The position numbers and the translations under genes are program-made. This document shows positions 34,370-48,626 of a DNA stretch of 64,000 bases, in pieces. The notes under the pieces are model-generated. The model saw only the letters and a list, made by a program, of their open reading frames with translations, did no database searches and was not told the DNA's origin. Position 1 is the stretch's first letter, and every line of letters begins with the position of its first letter. Location: the NCBI GenBank assembly GCA_025331125.1, contig JAOALB010000006.1:28561-92560 (forward strand). The letters are read 5' to 3'. This DNA is from Mycogone perniciosa (taxonomy: Eukaryota; Ascomycota; Sordariomycetes; Hypocreales; Hypocreaceae).

Positions 34370-37300
34370 AATAATAGAGATAATAATATAAATAAAAGCA
34401 AAGATAAAGATAAAATTAATAAAACGGAATAACTTCGCATTTATATAAAGGAAGCCTTTTAATAAATAGAAGCCAATTATATAAAACAGGAACAACGCTA
34501 TTAATATCTAATTACTGAAAACACTAGACTTTAATAAATAATTTACTAACAGTAAACAATTATTATAAACTTACAAAATTAAGCCCTACCTACTCTAAAC
34601 CTTATACTAAACTATAAAGGGAATTAACCTTTAAAGGACTTAAAAGAGTCGCTTAAAATACAGCCCTTTAAGCCCTTTAATAAAAGTATTATAGCACTTT
34701 ACCTATTTCTTACTTAACTATATAATTATTTTACCTACTTTTTAACTAGCTTTAATATAAAGACTAGTAAAGTCCTCCTAGCTGCTAAATAATTTAAAGG
34801 AAACGCTTTAAAATAGTTTAAATTTATTTAAAGGGATTTCTTTAATAATGGAAATAAAGCCGATAAGTAAATATAGTTTATATTTGCCAGCTATAATTAA
34901 TTTAAAAAAAAACTAAAGAATATCTTTAATAATATTAATAAAAAATATACTGCAGAAAATAAACTTATAAACTTAATCTAGAAAGGAAAATACTTTAACT
35001 ATACTATATACTTAAAAAATTATACTTTTAAAGTTAAATAGGGAAACTTTACTTTTATTAAACGCTTTTATAATAGACTTAAACTAGAAGTTAAAAGGGA
35101 AGCTTATAAATTCTCTTGCAATAAAGGCATTATTAAATTTATTAAAAAATATATAAATATAGATAATTTACTTTATAAACTTTATTTAAATATAAAAAAA
35201 AAGAAATAGTAACTTAAATAAGTTTATAAATATTAAAGATATATAAATTGAAGTAAAAAGCAATAAAAATATATCGCTAACTCTAATAATAAAAGACTTA
35301 ATTAAATAGATTTAAATACTATTTAGAAAAGAAAGGTAAAGTTATTTATTATAACTGTAATAAACTAGGATATATCTTAAAAGACTATAAAGCCTTATAA
35401 AAGCTAAAAACTAATAAACTTTAAAAGCCTATACTAAAACTTAAATAAAAGGTTAATATAATTTTAAAAGCTATTAATTATATATTACTTAACTAGACTA
35501 TATACTATAATAATAGCTGCTTTATTTATAAAACTAGTAAAGATAAAAGCGGATAATACTTTAAATAACCTAAAAGAATATCTATAATAAACGAAAGGGG
35601 GTATTAGTTAAAACTTAAATCTTTAACTTTTAAAGATATTTTTAAAGAAAATAAAATAAATAAATATTTACTATACTTAAATAGTTTAATAAAATAAAAC
35701 CCAGACTCTAGCTATATAAAGTTAAATAAAGATAATAGTATCTTAAATAGATAAATAGTTACTGTAATCGATTACTGATATTTTAATTAAATTACTGCAG
35801 GCAATAAAAGATAGACTAGCAGCAGTAACTCTAATAATAAAAATAAAGATAACCCTTTATAATATAGCCTATTACTATATAATACTATACCTTTAAAACT
35901 AGAAAATATATTACTTATAAACAGTAACCTTAAAGGTAAATTAAATAAATACTACCTAAACCTAATTAAAAAAGTTACTATAAGTATACAGCAAAACAGG
36001 ATAAACCTACGCCTATATAAACAGCTTTATATATAAAACGGAGCTAATAATAAGATAGCTGTTAAAGCTATCCCAGTTACTTTAACGATACGCAAAGAAC
36101 TTATATATTTCTATATATAAAGAGACTATACTGCAAATAACCCCATTTATAAAAAGCACTATACTATATCCTAGGTTACTTGTATTATATATAAGTATAT
36201 AGTATACTTTTATAAGAAAGTAAAATATAATATATTTCCAATTAAAATCCTATTTTACTTTATAGAATAGGTATAGGATTATAATACTTTTAAAGAATCG
36301 ATTATAACTATATAGTATTAAAACTTTAAGATTATTATTATTAAACTAAATACTAAAACTTTAAAAGAATATTATTAGCTATAAGGACTTAAAGGATATA
36401 AGTTTAAAGGATATTATATTTACCGCTAAAAGAAATTAATAAAATAGCACTTCTACTATAATAAAAGGTTTAAATATAATTGATAATACTACTTAAAATA
36501 TAATAGTCTAAAGTGCATTATATATAAGTAAAGCAAGTTACAGGACTAGCACTTATAATAAGCTAACAGTACCCTATATTTATTGCTAGACTATATATAC
36601 TATTAAAAGGATAAATGCATTACCTACTTATAAGAAAAACTCTAAGAATAGTGAATATAAAAGTATATAAAGTATAAACCTACCTTAAAGGATAAAGAGA
36701 TTAATTAGATTATAAAAGAGCTGTATAAAAACTAGTTTAACTTTATTACCTATAAAGGAACTGCCTATAATAGGAGAAGGTAGTATTTACTTTAAAAAAC
36801 CTTAATTAACTGTAAAATTTATATAAAAAGAAAAGAATTAGGAAATAATTAATATTATTTATAAAAGGGCTATAAAGTAATAATTAATAAATTATATCTC
36901 TTGAAATATTAAATAATAAAAGTAATAATAAACATTTACTATATCTTGAATTAAACATAATAGTTAAAGGATATTAGCTATATATATTAGTAGATAGTGG
37001 AGCGATAGGCAATTTTATTGCACCTATAACTATAAATTGCTTATAGTTACTTTAAAAAAAGAAAACCAGACTATATTAACTTTGTTAGGCAGAAAGAGGA
37101 GCCTTTATATATAACGATAGATAGGTTAAGCGAAAGATTAATTATCTTGAATTTAAAATCGCTAAATATAAAGGAATAGTTCCTTATAATATAGTAAATA
37201 TCGATAAGTATAATATTATTTTCGGTTATCTTTAATTGAAATGCAATAACCTTAATATTAACTCAGAGAACAGCTAGCTTTGTTAATGCAATAATAAAGC

Positions 37301-40300
37301 TTCCCTAGTAATTAAAACTATTAGAAAAGCTTTAGCTGCAGAGCAGAAATCCTATATAAAACCTTTAGGTATACTAAAAAAAGGAACTAGGAAAGTTACC
37401 TTTAATTTAATTACAGAAACAATCTATTTAAAAGTAAAACTTGAATAAAGTAAAAGAAAAAATAAATAAATCCGAAAGATAATTGCCTTTTTATAGAAAG
37501 TATTTAATAATATTAATGAAAGACTTAAAATAAAAAGCTTTAAAATAGCAGTATTACTAGAATGGCTATAGAATATCTTTAAAGAATACTAAAAGTATAA
37601 TAAACTGTTTAAAGAAATACTTAATATAAAGCTACTAGAATACAGTTAATAAAACTATATAATTAGGCTTAAAAACAGTGCCAGCACTACCTTTTATAAA
37701 ATTTATAACCTAAACGAAAAAGAGCTTAAAAGCCTATGCAATTATTTAGATAATATATTAGCTAAAGGATATATTTAACCCTCTTTATTAGAAATAGGCT
37801 ATTTTATTATATTTATATTAAAAAAAAGAGGTAAACTATAATTAATTATAAACTACCGACAGTTTAATAAAGCTACTATTAAAGACAAAACTCTACTACT
37901 ATTAATTACAGAATTATAGGATAGACTATATAAGAAGAAATAGTTTATAGCGCTGGATTTTAAAGGCGCTTATAACTTTATTTAAATTAAGGAAAAATAT
38001 AAATAAATAACTATATTTTAAATTAAATACAGTTTATTTAAATACTTTATTATACCTTTTAGTTTTATTAATACCCCTGCAATATTCTAAAAGATAATTA
38101 ATAATATATTAAAAGAGTACTTTAATATCTTTATAATTGTTTACCTAAATAATATCTTAATCTTTTTAAATACCTTTAAAGAATATAAAGTATATATTTA
38201 TAAAGTATTACAGATACTATAAAATACTAAACTACTTATAAAACCTGAGAAATGCAAATTCTATATATAGAAAATCACTTTCTTAAAGTATATTATTACC
38301 TTTAAAGAAATTTATATAAATTTATTAAAAGTGTAAGCAGTAAAAGACTAGCCTATACTTATAATAATTAAAGAAGTCTAAAGCTTTTTAAGACTTATTA
38401 ACTATTATTTATAATTTATTAAAGGCTATAAAAGTATTATATAAATCCTTTATAAACTTATTAAAAAAGATTAAAAGTTTTTATAGGCATTAAATATATA
38501 GGAAGCCTTTAATAAACTTAAGGAGTTTATTTTAAAAGAACTTATATTTATTATATTTAATTTATTTAAAAAAATAAAAGTTAAAATAAATACTTTTAAC
38601 TTTACTATAAAAGCTTAACTTAATTAAAAAGATAAAAACAGTAAGCTATACCTTATTACCTTTTACTTTAAAGCATTATACAGTGCAAAACTAAACTATT
38701 TAATATATAATAAAGAATTCCTTACTATTATTCTTGCATTTAAAGAATAGCAATATTATCTATTAAAAGGAATATATAAAGTTAAAGTATATATTAACTA
38801 TAAGAATATTATATACTTTGCGATAGTTTAATAACTCTTTAAAAGGCAGATTTACTATATAGAATACCTTTTAAAATTTAACTATATCTTAATCTACTAG
38901 AAAGGATTTAAAAACAGATAAGTAGATGCACTTAGCAGATAAGCTGACTATAACTACGGAAAGATTAAGTATATTAAATAGATTTTAAAATAAACCCTTA
39001 AAGGACACTATTAATAAATAGTACTTTAAGCTATATATAAGGTATTTAATAATAATACTATACTTTAATGCATTAAAAAGCACTATATTACTTAAAATAA
39101 TAATAAATTCCTAGAAGATATAGAGTTTAATAATAAAGGAACTTAATAATAAAATAGAAAGATTTAGATTTTAGATAAACTTTAGAAAAATATAGTTATA
39201 GAAGTTTATTAATATTTAGTATATAGATATAAAGGTATTTGCAAAACCTATAAATAAATATAAAGGTATGTTAAATTTTAAAGGCTTAAAAAAGTAGTAT
39301 AAGATATTATTTCTTGCTGTATAACTTATAGAACAGTTAAACCCTTAAAATATAAACTATACAGTAAACTTTAACCTTTACTAGTATTAAAGCAACTATA
39401 GGAATTAATTTTATTAAACTTTATCGTTAAACTACTATTATTTATTAAACCAGGATTAAAGATTAAATATAATAGTATTTTAGTAATTATAAACCAATTT
39501 ACTAAATACTTTTACTTCTTTTTATATAAAAAAGTAAAAGATATAGAAACACTAGCTTATATATTTTTATAATTTATTACAGTTAACTATATAATTCTAG
39601 CTGAGATTATTTCTAACTAGGGATTAACCTTTATATTTAAATTCTAGTAAGCATTTATAAATTAATTAAGTATAAACTATAAGCTTAATACTGTATATTA
39701 CCTATAGATAGATAGATAGATAAAATATATTAACTAGGTTATTAAATTTTATTTAAGAAATTATATTAACTTTAATTAAAACAATTAAATAGAGAAGTTA
39801 TTAATTGTATAAATATCCTATAATAGTAATATTTTAAAGTTAACTAGACTTAGCCTTATATATACCAATTATAGCTTTATATTAGATATATATAGAGCGC
39901 TAAAGAAAGGCCTATATATTGATAAAGTATAAATTAAAGCTGAAGATATAAAGCAGTTATATAAAGAAATGCAGGTATACTTTTATTTTATATAAAAAAG
40001 AATAAAGAAGTATACCGATAAATATAGATTAAAGGGATTAATCTTTAAAGAAGGAGATATAGTCTACCTATACTGCTATTTATTAAGGAAAAAGACTGTA
40101 AATATTAAAATAACGCAATTAAGTAATAAATTAAATTTTAAAAAACTTAAACTTTACCCGGTTAAAAAGGTTATTTTAAAAGTCACTTATAAATTTATAT
40201 TACTAGACAGTATCTAGATTTACCTAGTATTTTATATTTCACTACTTGAAAAAGTATTATAAAATAAATTAAAGAATAGACTGATTATAGACTTAATTAA

Positions 40301-40480
40301 GGTTTTACTGGTTAAAGAAAAATATAAAGTTAAGGAAATTAAAGCTATAAGAATAGAAGGCAATAAACGCTAATACTTAATTAAATGGAAAAACTATAAA
40401 GAGGAATATAACTCTTAAGAACTTAAAGAATACCTTAAGCACTCCTAGACAACTTTACAGCAATTCCACTAAAATCTAGG
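34370..40480 (+). pseudogene. Broken gag-pol of Gypsy-A with chromodomain
   Basis: In the forward frame with stops read through, the order is gag with a CCHC knuckle near 35340-35390 (one Cys kept, others now Tyr), then RT at about 37740-38340. Its 'YRQFN'-like block is near 37850, and the catalytic YLDDILIF motif, now Y-L-N-N, is near 38145-38170. RNase H spans ~38570-38960 (DALSRQADY-like end near 38930). Integrase spans ~39180-39950, with a zinc-finger Cys pair remnant near 39310 and an 'ISNQGLTF' block near 39610. A C-terminal chromodomain lies at ~40350-40480 (LIKWKxYKEEYNS block). The chromodomain places it among chromoviruses, which target heterochromatin. Dozens of in-frame stops are present. 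Confidence 0.85.
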
Positions 40481-41156
40481 CCTCCCAATAAAAGGTTTAA
40501 TAAGGCGTTAAAAGTAAAAAGATTAACACCTTAAAAGTCCCGAACTTCTAAGAGAACTTCCGATTCCTGCCGCTTTAAATTTTCCAGTTTATCTAAAGAC
40601 TTTAACCTACGCTTAACTATTTCCTTACCTTTAGTCTATAGCTGTCGTTTCTGATAATAGAGACGCTCTAAATGATCTAAGGCTTTATCCATTTCCGCCT
40701 AGGCCTTATAAAGGGCCTTATAATAAAGTAATAAAAGCTCTTCCACCGATTCCTTAACAGAATCAAGACATTGCGACTTAGAAACAATATTTAACACTAA
40801 AAAACAGTCTCAGCTATAATATTAAAGGAAAGACTTTAAGAAAATATATAAAAACTTAACGCAACCCCCGCACTATTATATAGACAGCCAATATAAATAC
40901 ATTTACTGCATTTCGAAAAGTAATCGCTTATATAACACTTTAAGCCGCGAGAAAGATAATAAGAACAAGGCATAACCTTAAAACTATTAGTATTAATTAG
41001 ATCTGCAAGTTTGCGACAATAAAAAGTCGATTTAGTATAAATAGGCTGTAAGCTGTTAGATATAATAAATAATTAGGGAAAAGGATATTATATATAAGAA
41101 AAGGGAAAGGATTAAAAATAGGTTTTAAGGATAAGATTAATAGGAGGGGGATATTA

Positions 41157-41563
41157 TATTATAACCCGATTATATTGAAAACTAGGTTATAGGGATATAG
41201 GAGAATATCGGTTATATTAACCAATTATCAGTAAATAATTACTGCGCTAAAGGTAATTACTTAAATATTTACTATACTAAAAAGTGTAATTATTTACTCG
41301 ATTACTATACTATTACACTAATTATAATAACGCTCGCTAAAACACTAGTAATTGCATAAAGATTTCCTGTATATATATATAACTAGCTTATTATTTATTT
41401 AATATAATTACTTAAATAATTATTAACAATTATATTTACTAAAACTGCTTATTTTATAGAATTGTAACTACGTTACCCTACTTAATATTTATCCCTAACC
41501 TCTTTGTTAGTATAAACCTATAAACCTTGGTTTAACTGTTAAGAATTAACCTGGATCATTATA
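41157..41563 (+). repeat. 3' LTR of Gypsy-A
   Basis: It starts TATTATAACCCGATTATATT, which is the 5' LTR start with TG-to-TA and CA-to-TA changes. At most differing sites this copy carries the A or T, so it is the more heavily RIP-mutated of the pair. Confidence 0.92.
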
Positions 41564-41671
41564 TTTACGCGATATATATATCAGTTAGTATCTGCTATAT
41601 AAGCAGATAAAAGCTCCCTAGCGCTAATAAGCACTAATAAATAATAGGTTTTTAGCCTACTTAATTTAGTA

Positions 41672-44600
41672 TACCCCTTAATTAATAAAGCTATTCCTAG
41701 TACTTTATTAACTGCTATCCTAGTTTATTTATAGTATTATAATTATTTAGCTATACTTTTAAAGCCTCTTTTATTTAATTAAAAGCTCTTTTATTATAAA
41801 TATATATTAATATTTTATTATTAAAGGTAAAAAGGATATAAACGCTATAGCTATTATTAATCTATAATAATAGGAAATTAAATAATAAAGCTTTTTAAAT
41901 AGGTAAATTAATTTTAAATAGCTAAAATAAATATATTAACTATCCTTTAACTTTATTCTTTACTTTTCTTTTTTAATTATTAATATTATTATTATTATTA
42001 ATAATAGCAGTATTAATAGCATTAATATAGCTTTAATAAATATTATACTTTTCGCGTATTCTTTTTATAATATACTTTTATTAGCTAATATTAAAATTAT
42101 AAAATAAAAATACTTCTTTAATTAAATATAATCGCGGTTGCCTTTTAAAGGTAACTTATTATAGCGTTAATTATCTTTAAGCGGCTATACCTGCTACTGC
42201 TTTTATACTAGCTACTGCTTTTATACTAGCTCCTGCTCTAGCTAGTCCAGTTTCTATTACTGCACTAGCTAGTCTAGTTACTTGGCTTCTCTTTTATTTA
42301 GAGTTAAGGCTTGCTAGGAATTATAAAGAAGCCTTTGCTAAGCTGCGCGCTATAGCGTCTTTATCGGCTCCTACTTTTACTCTTGCAGCTTTTATTACTG
42401 CTCCTACTCCTACTTTATCCCCTGCCTTTATTATTACTGCTGCTGCTTTAATTACTGCTTTTACTATAGCTGCTCCTACAGCAATCCCTGCTTTTACCTT
42501 TACTTTTACTATTACCTTTACTACTATATTATTATCCCCTTTTTATAAAGGTTATTTAAAGTTAATAATTATTAATAAAAAAGATTTCTTTTAATATATG
42601 ACTATTATTTACTTTTAGCAGTATATTATTTATTTTAATAATAACTATTAATATACTTTTTAATATATTTTTTCTTTACTTTTATTATATTATTTTAATT
42701 AATTATATATTTTATAGTTATTTAATATTTATATTAATTATATATTAACTCTTTTAAACTATAAATAAAAATAATAATTAAGTAAATATATTATTTTTTC
42801 TTTATATATTTATAAGTTAATGCAATTAAATAGTAATTTAATATAAAAAGGCATTATACCTTTAATTTAATTTATTAAAGGAGGAGGATTTAATTTATAT
42901 TAAAAAGGCGGCTACTTTAAATAATTATAATAATAATGCCTTTTATATATAAATATATAAAAGGTAAAAAGCTTTAAGTAATTAATTATTATAGTAATAA
43001 AGTATACCTTTTATAGCAAGTAGCCTTTAAGTTAAAATTAAATAGTTTTTTATACTTTTATATATTTTATTTTAATAACTATATATTTATTAAGTTTAAT
43101 AATACTTTAAAATACTCAAAGTGCTATTAAAAAAAAGCTATAATAAACCTATTAATAGGTATAAAGTTAATAAAAAGATAGAAAATTAAGAATAATCCTT
43201 TTTAATATTTTTATTAAAGCTATATATTTTATATATTAATATAATATAAATAAATATTAATTTATATACTTTCTTTAATTATAAAATATATAATTAATTA
43301 ATTATTATAGTTAATATTTTAATTAATATTAAAGTTAAATTTTATCTTTTAAAAAAGGCAATATAAATTGATTATTTCTTTTATTATTTAAGTAAAGGTA
43401 AATAACTTTACTTTAATTATAAATATATTAATTATACTTTAATATATAGTATTTTATAAAATAAAGTTTAAAAAAAGTATAATAAAATACTTTTAAAATA
43501 ATCTTTAAATATTTATATTATTAGCGAAAAAAGTATTATTTAAAGCAATTAAAATTTATATTTTACTTTACCTTTTATATTAAAGAGTTAAAAAGTGCCA
43601 TATATATAAATAGTAGATTAGTTAATTAACTGCTTTAAAATAGTTTTTATTAAAGTTAATTAAAAACTGCAATAAAGTTAAAGTACTATATACTATATCT
43701 AACTTTATTATAATAATTATATAAAGTATCAATTTTACTTTGTTTTAATATATTTTAATAATTACTTTTATAGTTTATATTATAGCTGTTTTAAGCTTTA
43801 TAATTAATATTAAAATAATAAAAGGCTATATTTTATTATTAAATTTAAATTATTTTATAACCTTTTTAAAATAAATTTTATAAAAAAGGTATATTTTATA
43901 CTTTTTATAGTTTTAAGTAATTTTAATATTTAAAAACTATTATATATCCCCTTTACTATAAGGTTTATACTTTACTTTAAAAGTATTTAATAGTTTAATA
44001 TAAAAAGCTTTATTATTATAATAATATATAATTAAAATATTATTTATATAAAATATAATAAAAATCTTTTAAATTTAATTATAAAAGAGGTAAAGCTTTT
44101 TAAAGTTTAAAATTAACCTTTATTTCTTTAAAGTTAAATATAATTTATTAAATTATAGTTTTAGTAAATCTTTTAGCCTATATAAAGCTTTAGTAAACTT
44201 TAAATAAATATTTAATAGCTTAAAACCTTTAAAAAGCTTATATATAATTAATTTTAAATTTCTATCCTTTAAAGTATTAAAAAAAGCATTTTTAATATTA
44301 TATTACTTTAATTTAAAGTTAAATTTTACTATTAACGTAATAAGTATATAAAAAGAATATACTACTAATATAGCTATATATATACTTTCTATTATAAAGT
44401 ATTTTTATAAATCCCTTTAAACTATAAATTAAACTTTATAGTATTTTAGATTTTTATTTTAATTAAACTTATATATAAAAGTTTAATATATAAATAATAG
44501 CTTTATTTTCGCCTTTAAATATTATATTTTTTATTAGATTCCTTTTATATATAAAGAGTTAATTTTATTATATATAGCTTATTTAAACTTAGCCTTAAAT

Positions 44601-47600
44601 ACATGTTTTATAAACTCTTTTTAGTTTTTTAACAGTTTCGCTAAATCCTTTTAATAAATAATTTATTTATTAAAAGTAATACTTTTTTAAAAGGAAGCTT
44701 TTTAATTTATTACTATATTAAAAATAATAAATGCTATTACTATACTCTTTAATTTACTATTTATTAGCTTTTACTAATTAAACAGCAGTTAATATAATAT
44801 TAAATTAAAAAGTTTTATAATTATTAAATATATATTAGGCTTATTATCCTTTAAAATAGTATTTAAAGTATATATCTTAATCCTATATACTAGGAGATAT
44901 TTATTAACCTTTTTTATAGGTTATTTCCTTTAAAATCTTATATTTATATAAATATTAACTATTACTTTACTATTTAAAGAATTACTAGCTGGCTTTTCCT
45001 TTAAAATCTACTCTTTTAATATAAAAGTAGGCGAGTCTTTTATATATTAATCTACCTTTAGCTATAGCAGTTTATTCTCTTTTATTAAATAGTGCACTTT
45101 TAATATATAAGGCTATTCTTCCGCTAGCTCTTTTTCTTTAAAGAGGGGTAAATTACTTTTAAAAGTATTATTTAAAGTTCCTATTAATACATTAATTTTA
45201 TTTATAAAAATTAACTATTTTAAAATAGCCTTTAATATTTAAAGACTAAAAAGTCTTTTTAAATATACTAATAGTTTACTTAAAGTATTTATTAAATTAA
45301 TTTTAATACTTTACATAATCTTCACCTTTAAAAGTATATTTTCTTTTTCTATATTACTTATAAAAGTATCTTTTATTATAAAAATATATATTAAAAAGAG
45401 TTTAAATTCTAGCTTATTTCTTTTCACTTTATTAAATAGTTTATTTAACTTAATTATAAACAATTTATTTATACTTTCTTTTTTACTATTAAAAAAATTA
45501 ATTTTATTAAATTATATATTTTTTATAATAATTACTTTTATTAAATAAAGTAATTAAATATAATATATATTATTTATAGTATATTTAATAAAATATCTAA
45601 TTAAGCCTTTAAGCTTTATTTTAAATTCTCTTTTATTCTAGCTAGCTTTATAGTCTTTATTAAATATATAAGCGCAGTAGCTATATATATAAAGTCTACT
45701 TTAATTTAGCTATAAGTCTATAATTACTCCTTTATTAAAAAGGGCGCAAAATTATAAAACTATTACTTTAATTCTTTAAGAAGTAATCTTATATTAAGGC
45801 TATATATAGGATTTATATTAATAATATATATTGCAGCTTTTATACTTTTAGGCTATAAATTAATTAAAAGGCTTATAGCTTTAAGTATCTTTATTGATTT
45901 ATTTATAACTTTTTAACCTGTATACTTTAAGGCGCTATTTGGCTTATATATATAAAAAGGGGCAAGCTTTAAAATAATTCCTTTTATATCTACCTAGATC
46001 TAAAAGTATATTAAGCCTTTAATTTTAATTATAGCTTTTTTATTATTTTACTTCAAAAAATATAGTAAAATATTATATTGTATTTTTACTATATTTATAA
46101 AGTTAAAGATAGTATTAAAAATAGTATTTTATTCTTTATTTAATAAAAGGCGTATATATAATTATAAAGCGTATTCTTTTTTAAATACTAAAAGCTAGTT
46201 ATCTTTATTATAACTATAAGGATAGTTTTAAAAATCCCAATATACTTTAAAGAATAGTTTTACTATTTATCTTTTAAATATTCTATAAAAAATAACCTAT
46301 TTTATATATATAAAAGTATAGGCTTTGCACTTTATTTGTATGGGTCCTTTAATATATATATTCTTTGCATTTTTTATTAATACTTTAAGCGCTTTTAAGC
46401 TTAAATATCTTAATTATAGGTGCTAAAGCTGCTTTAAGTTATTCTATAGTATTAATAGGTTATATATTAATCTTTTCTTTCTTTTTAATATTATATAAAT
46501 ATAGTAGTTTATGCTAAGAAAATAGAATAAAGCAGTTATACTATTTAAGATAGTATACTTAAAGATAAAGGCAATATAAAGCGATAGGGGTTTATATTAA
46601 AGAAACAGAAGATTATACCTATACTTTACCTTCCTTATAACAGTATTTAAATTTACTATACTAATGCAAAGTATATTATTATACCTTATAAGCTATATTC
46701 CTGCTTTTTAAAGCTTTAATAAAGATATAATATTAATATAAAATCCTTTAATTATAGCTATATTTATAAACTTTATTAAATACGCTGCCTTTTAATATAG
46801 ATTATAAAGAATATCTTTTAATTAGCGGCATCTTTTTCCAGCTATAGGATACCTAGCTTTTTTTGCCTTAATATAGTTATTTTCTATATTTAAAATAAAA
46901 GAGTTGAAAATAAAGTAATTCCTGCTATTTATTAAATAAGAAATACTATAGGTATTAAAAAGAGTATTTTAAAAGAGGCAGTAAAGTATATCCTATATAT
47001 TAATATATATTAATATATTTATTATATATACTATAAGGCTTATATTTTCTTTATTAATTAAGTTTAAAGAAATTAAAGCAGCTATAATAGTTAAAGCTAT
47101 ATTTCTTTAAACTAAGGCTATAAAGTTAATTCCCTTTTTATTAAATCTATTGTAAAATATATATTATTTATCTTTTTAAAGGCAAATATAAATTTCTATA
47201 GCTTATTATAAGTTAAAGATATACTTCCCTTTTTTATTAAGTTTTCCTTTAAATATAGTTAATAGTATATTATAATCCTGTAAAAGTTAATTATACTTTT
47301 CCTATCTATATAGGCATTTTTTCCTAGTAAAAGCTTTTAAATAGATAGTATTATTTACTATAGCTTTATTTAAGTAGTTATTAAGTATTATATAAAGTTT
47401 ATAAGCATAATTTCCTGTATTTTATATACTATTTAGGAAAAGTCAATTAAGCTAATTAAAGGAGAAGATCTTAGCAGTTTTACTGCTCTCGATCTAACTA
47501 TCTATATAATATAAATAATATAAAGTAAAGTTTAAGGTATAGTATACTTTAATAGCTTTTAAAAAGGCCCTTTAAGCGGCTGTTCCTATAACCTTAAAAA

Positions 47601-48352
47601 GCTTATACTTTACTGTATTTATATAAACACGCATTTAATTTATATATTATACTTTTAGCTTTAAATTCCTATACTTTATATTATATAGGATATATTTATA
47701 TAAAATCTATGCTTTTTTATATATTATATCCTTATAAAAAGTTAATTATTCTTTAAGCTTTTTTATAATCTAATAAATAATAAATTTAATATTTAAGTTT
47801 TTATTGTTTTTATTCGCTGCTTTAATAGCAGTAAAGGCTAAAGCTATAGTTTAGGTTATAGCTTTAAAGTCTATAAAGATTAAAGTATAAATACTAGTAT
47901 TAACTATCTTTTATATTTATTTAAAGATTACTGCCTTAGCTTTCCTCTTTTTAATATATAAAGCAATAGTATATTAATACTTATAAAGTAAACTGTTATA
48001 ATAAATAAAGATATTTATTAAAGTAGCTTTTTTTTAAATATTTTTAAAGCAGTTTCTTTTACCTTAGCTAAAATAAATAGCTTTAAAGTAAAGAAATAGT
48101 TATTATTTTAATTAAAGAAATTAAAATTAACTTTATTCTAAATCTTTATAGTAGTTGCATAATTATTTAAAATAGTAATCTATTTAATTTACTATACTAT
48201 TAAATCTAGTTTTATAAAGGTAATATCTTTTGCGTTGTTTATTATAAAAAGTGACTTTAAAAGTTTAAAGGTAAAGGGAAAGAGTAAAGGTAAAAATATA
48301 ATATTAAGGGAAGTTTCTAGTCACTTTAATAGTTACTACTTAGGCTTATAAC
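41672..48352 (-). pseudogene. Broken gag-pol of Copia-A
   Basis: On the minus strand with stops read through, a protease/GAG-pre-integrase block ('IKGFYINIISLLKLQKAGI', after consensus IPGFHxNLISLxxLxKxG) lies near 46740-46690. Integrase C-terminal blocks lie near 45900-45500. RT has 'KALYRLKD' near 44200, and the catalytic YVDD block reads I-N-N near 44025-44065. The low-complexity Ala/Val/Lys stretch at 42190-42540 is shared with Copia-B and contains an exact 18-bp duplication (42193-42210, 42211-42228). Confidence 0.75.
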
Positions 48353-48626
48353 TGTCGCGGAGCGCGGTATAGCTATATAAAGTATAGAGAGAAATAGGAA
48401 TAAAGCTTAATTCTAGTAATAAATATACTATAATAGCCTCGCTATATATATATATAGCTAATATAAAGGAAAATATAGAATATATATATTGTAAGTGCCT
48501 ATATAGTCTAATATATCGCTTATATAATATATATATTAGCTAGTATCTGCTATATAAGCAAATAAAAGCTCCCTAGCGCTAATAAGCGCTAATAAATAAT
48601 AGGTCCTTAGCCTACTTAACCTAACA
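48353..48626 (-). repeat. 5' LTR of Copia-A
   Basis: 274 bp with terminal TG at 48353 and CA at 48625-48626, the same length as the Copia-E LTR and the rejoined Copia-A 3' LTR. On the minus strand it begins TGTTAGGTTAAG and contains a TATA-like CTTATATAGCAG block near 48560. Confidence 0.9.

Larger units (their letters stand above)
33843..41563 (+). mobile_element. Gypsy-A: full-length Ty3/Gypsy chromovirus nested in the Copia-A LTR
   Basis: Two 407-bp LTRs (33843-34249, 41157-41563) flank a 6.9-kb internal region. The target-site duplication is CTTAC at 33838-33842 and TTTAC at 41564-41568, differing by one C-to-T. A purine tract (AGGAGGGGGATA, about 41142-41153) precedes the 3' LTR. The element lies inside the Copia-A 3' LTR, so it is younger than Copia-A. 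Total length ~7.7 kb. The end facing the gene island is visibly less mutated than the other end. Confidence 0.93.
33672..48626 (-). mobile_element. Copia-A: full-length Ty1/Copia retrotransposon, interrupted by Gypsy-A
   Basis: Target-site duplication ATATT flanks it (33667-33671 and 48627-48631). The 5' LTR is 48353-48626 (274 bp). The 3' LTR is 33672-33842 plus 41569-41671 (171+103 = 274 bp), split by Gypsy-A. A pyrimidine run at 41672-41680 is the minus-strand polypurine tract. Without the nested element it is ~7.2 kb. Minus-strand order is gag (48350-47130), protease (~46900-46700), integrase (~46500-45200), RT/RNase H (~44900-42900). The frame is destroyed by RIP. Confidence 0.92.
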
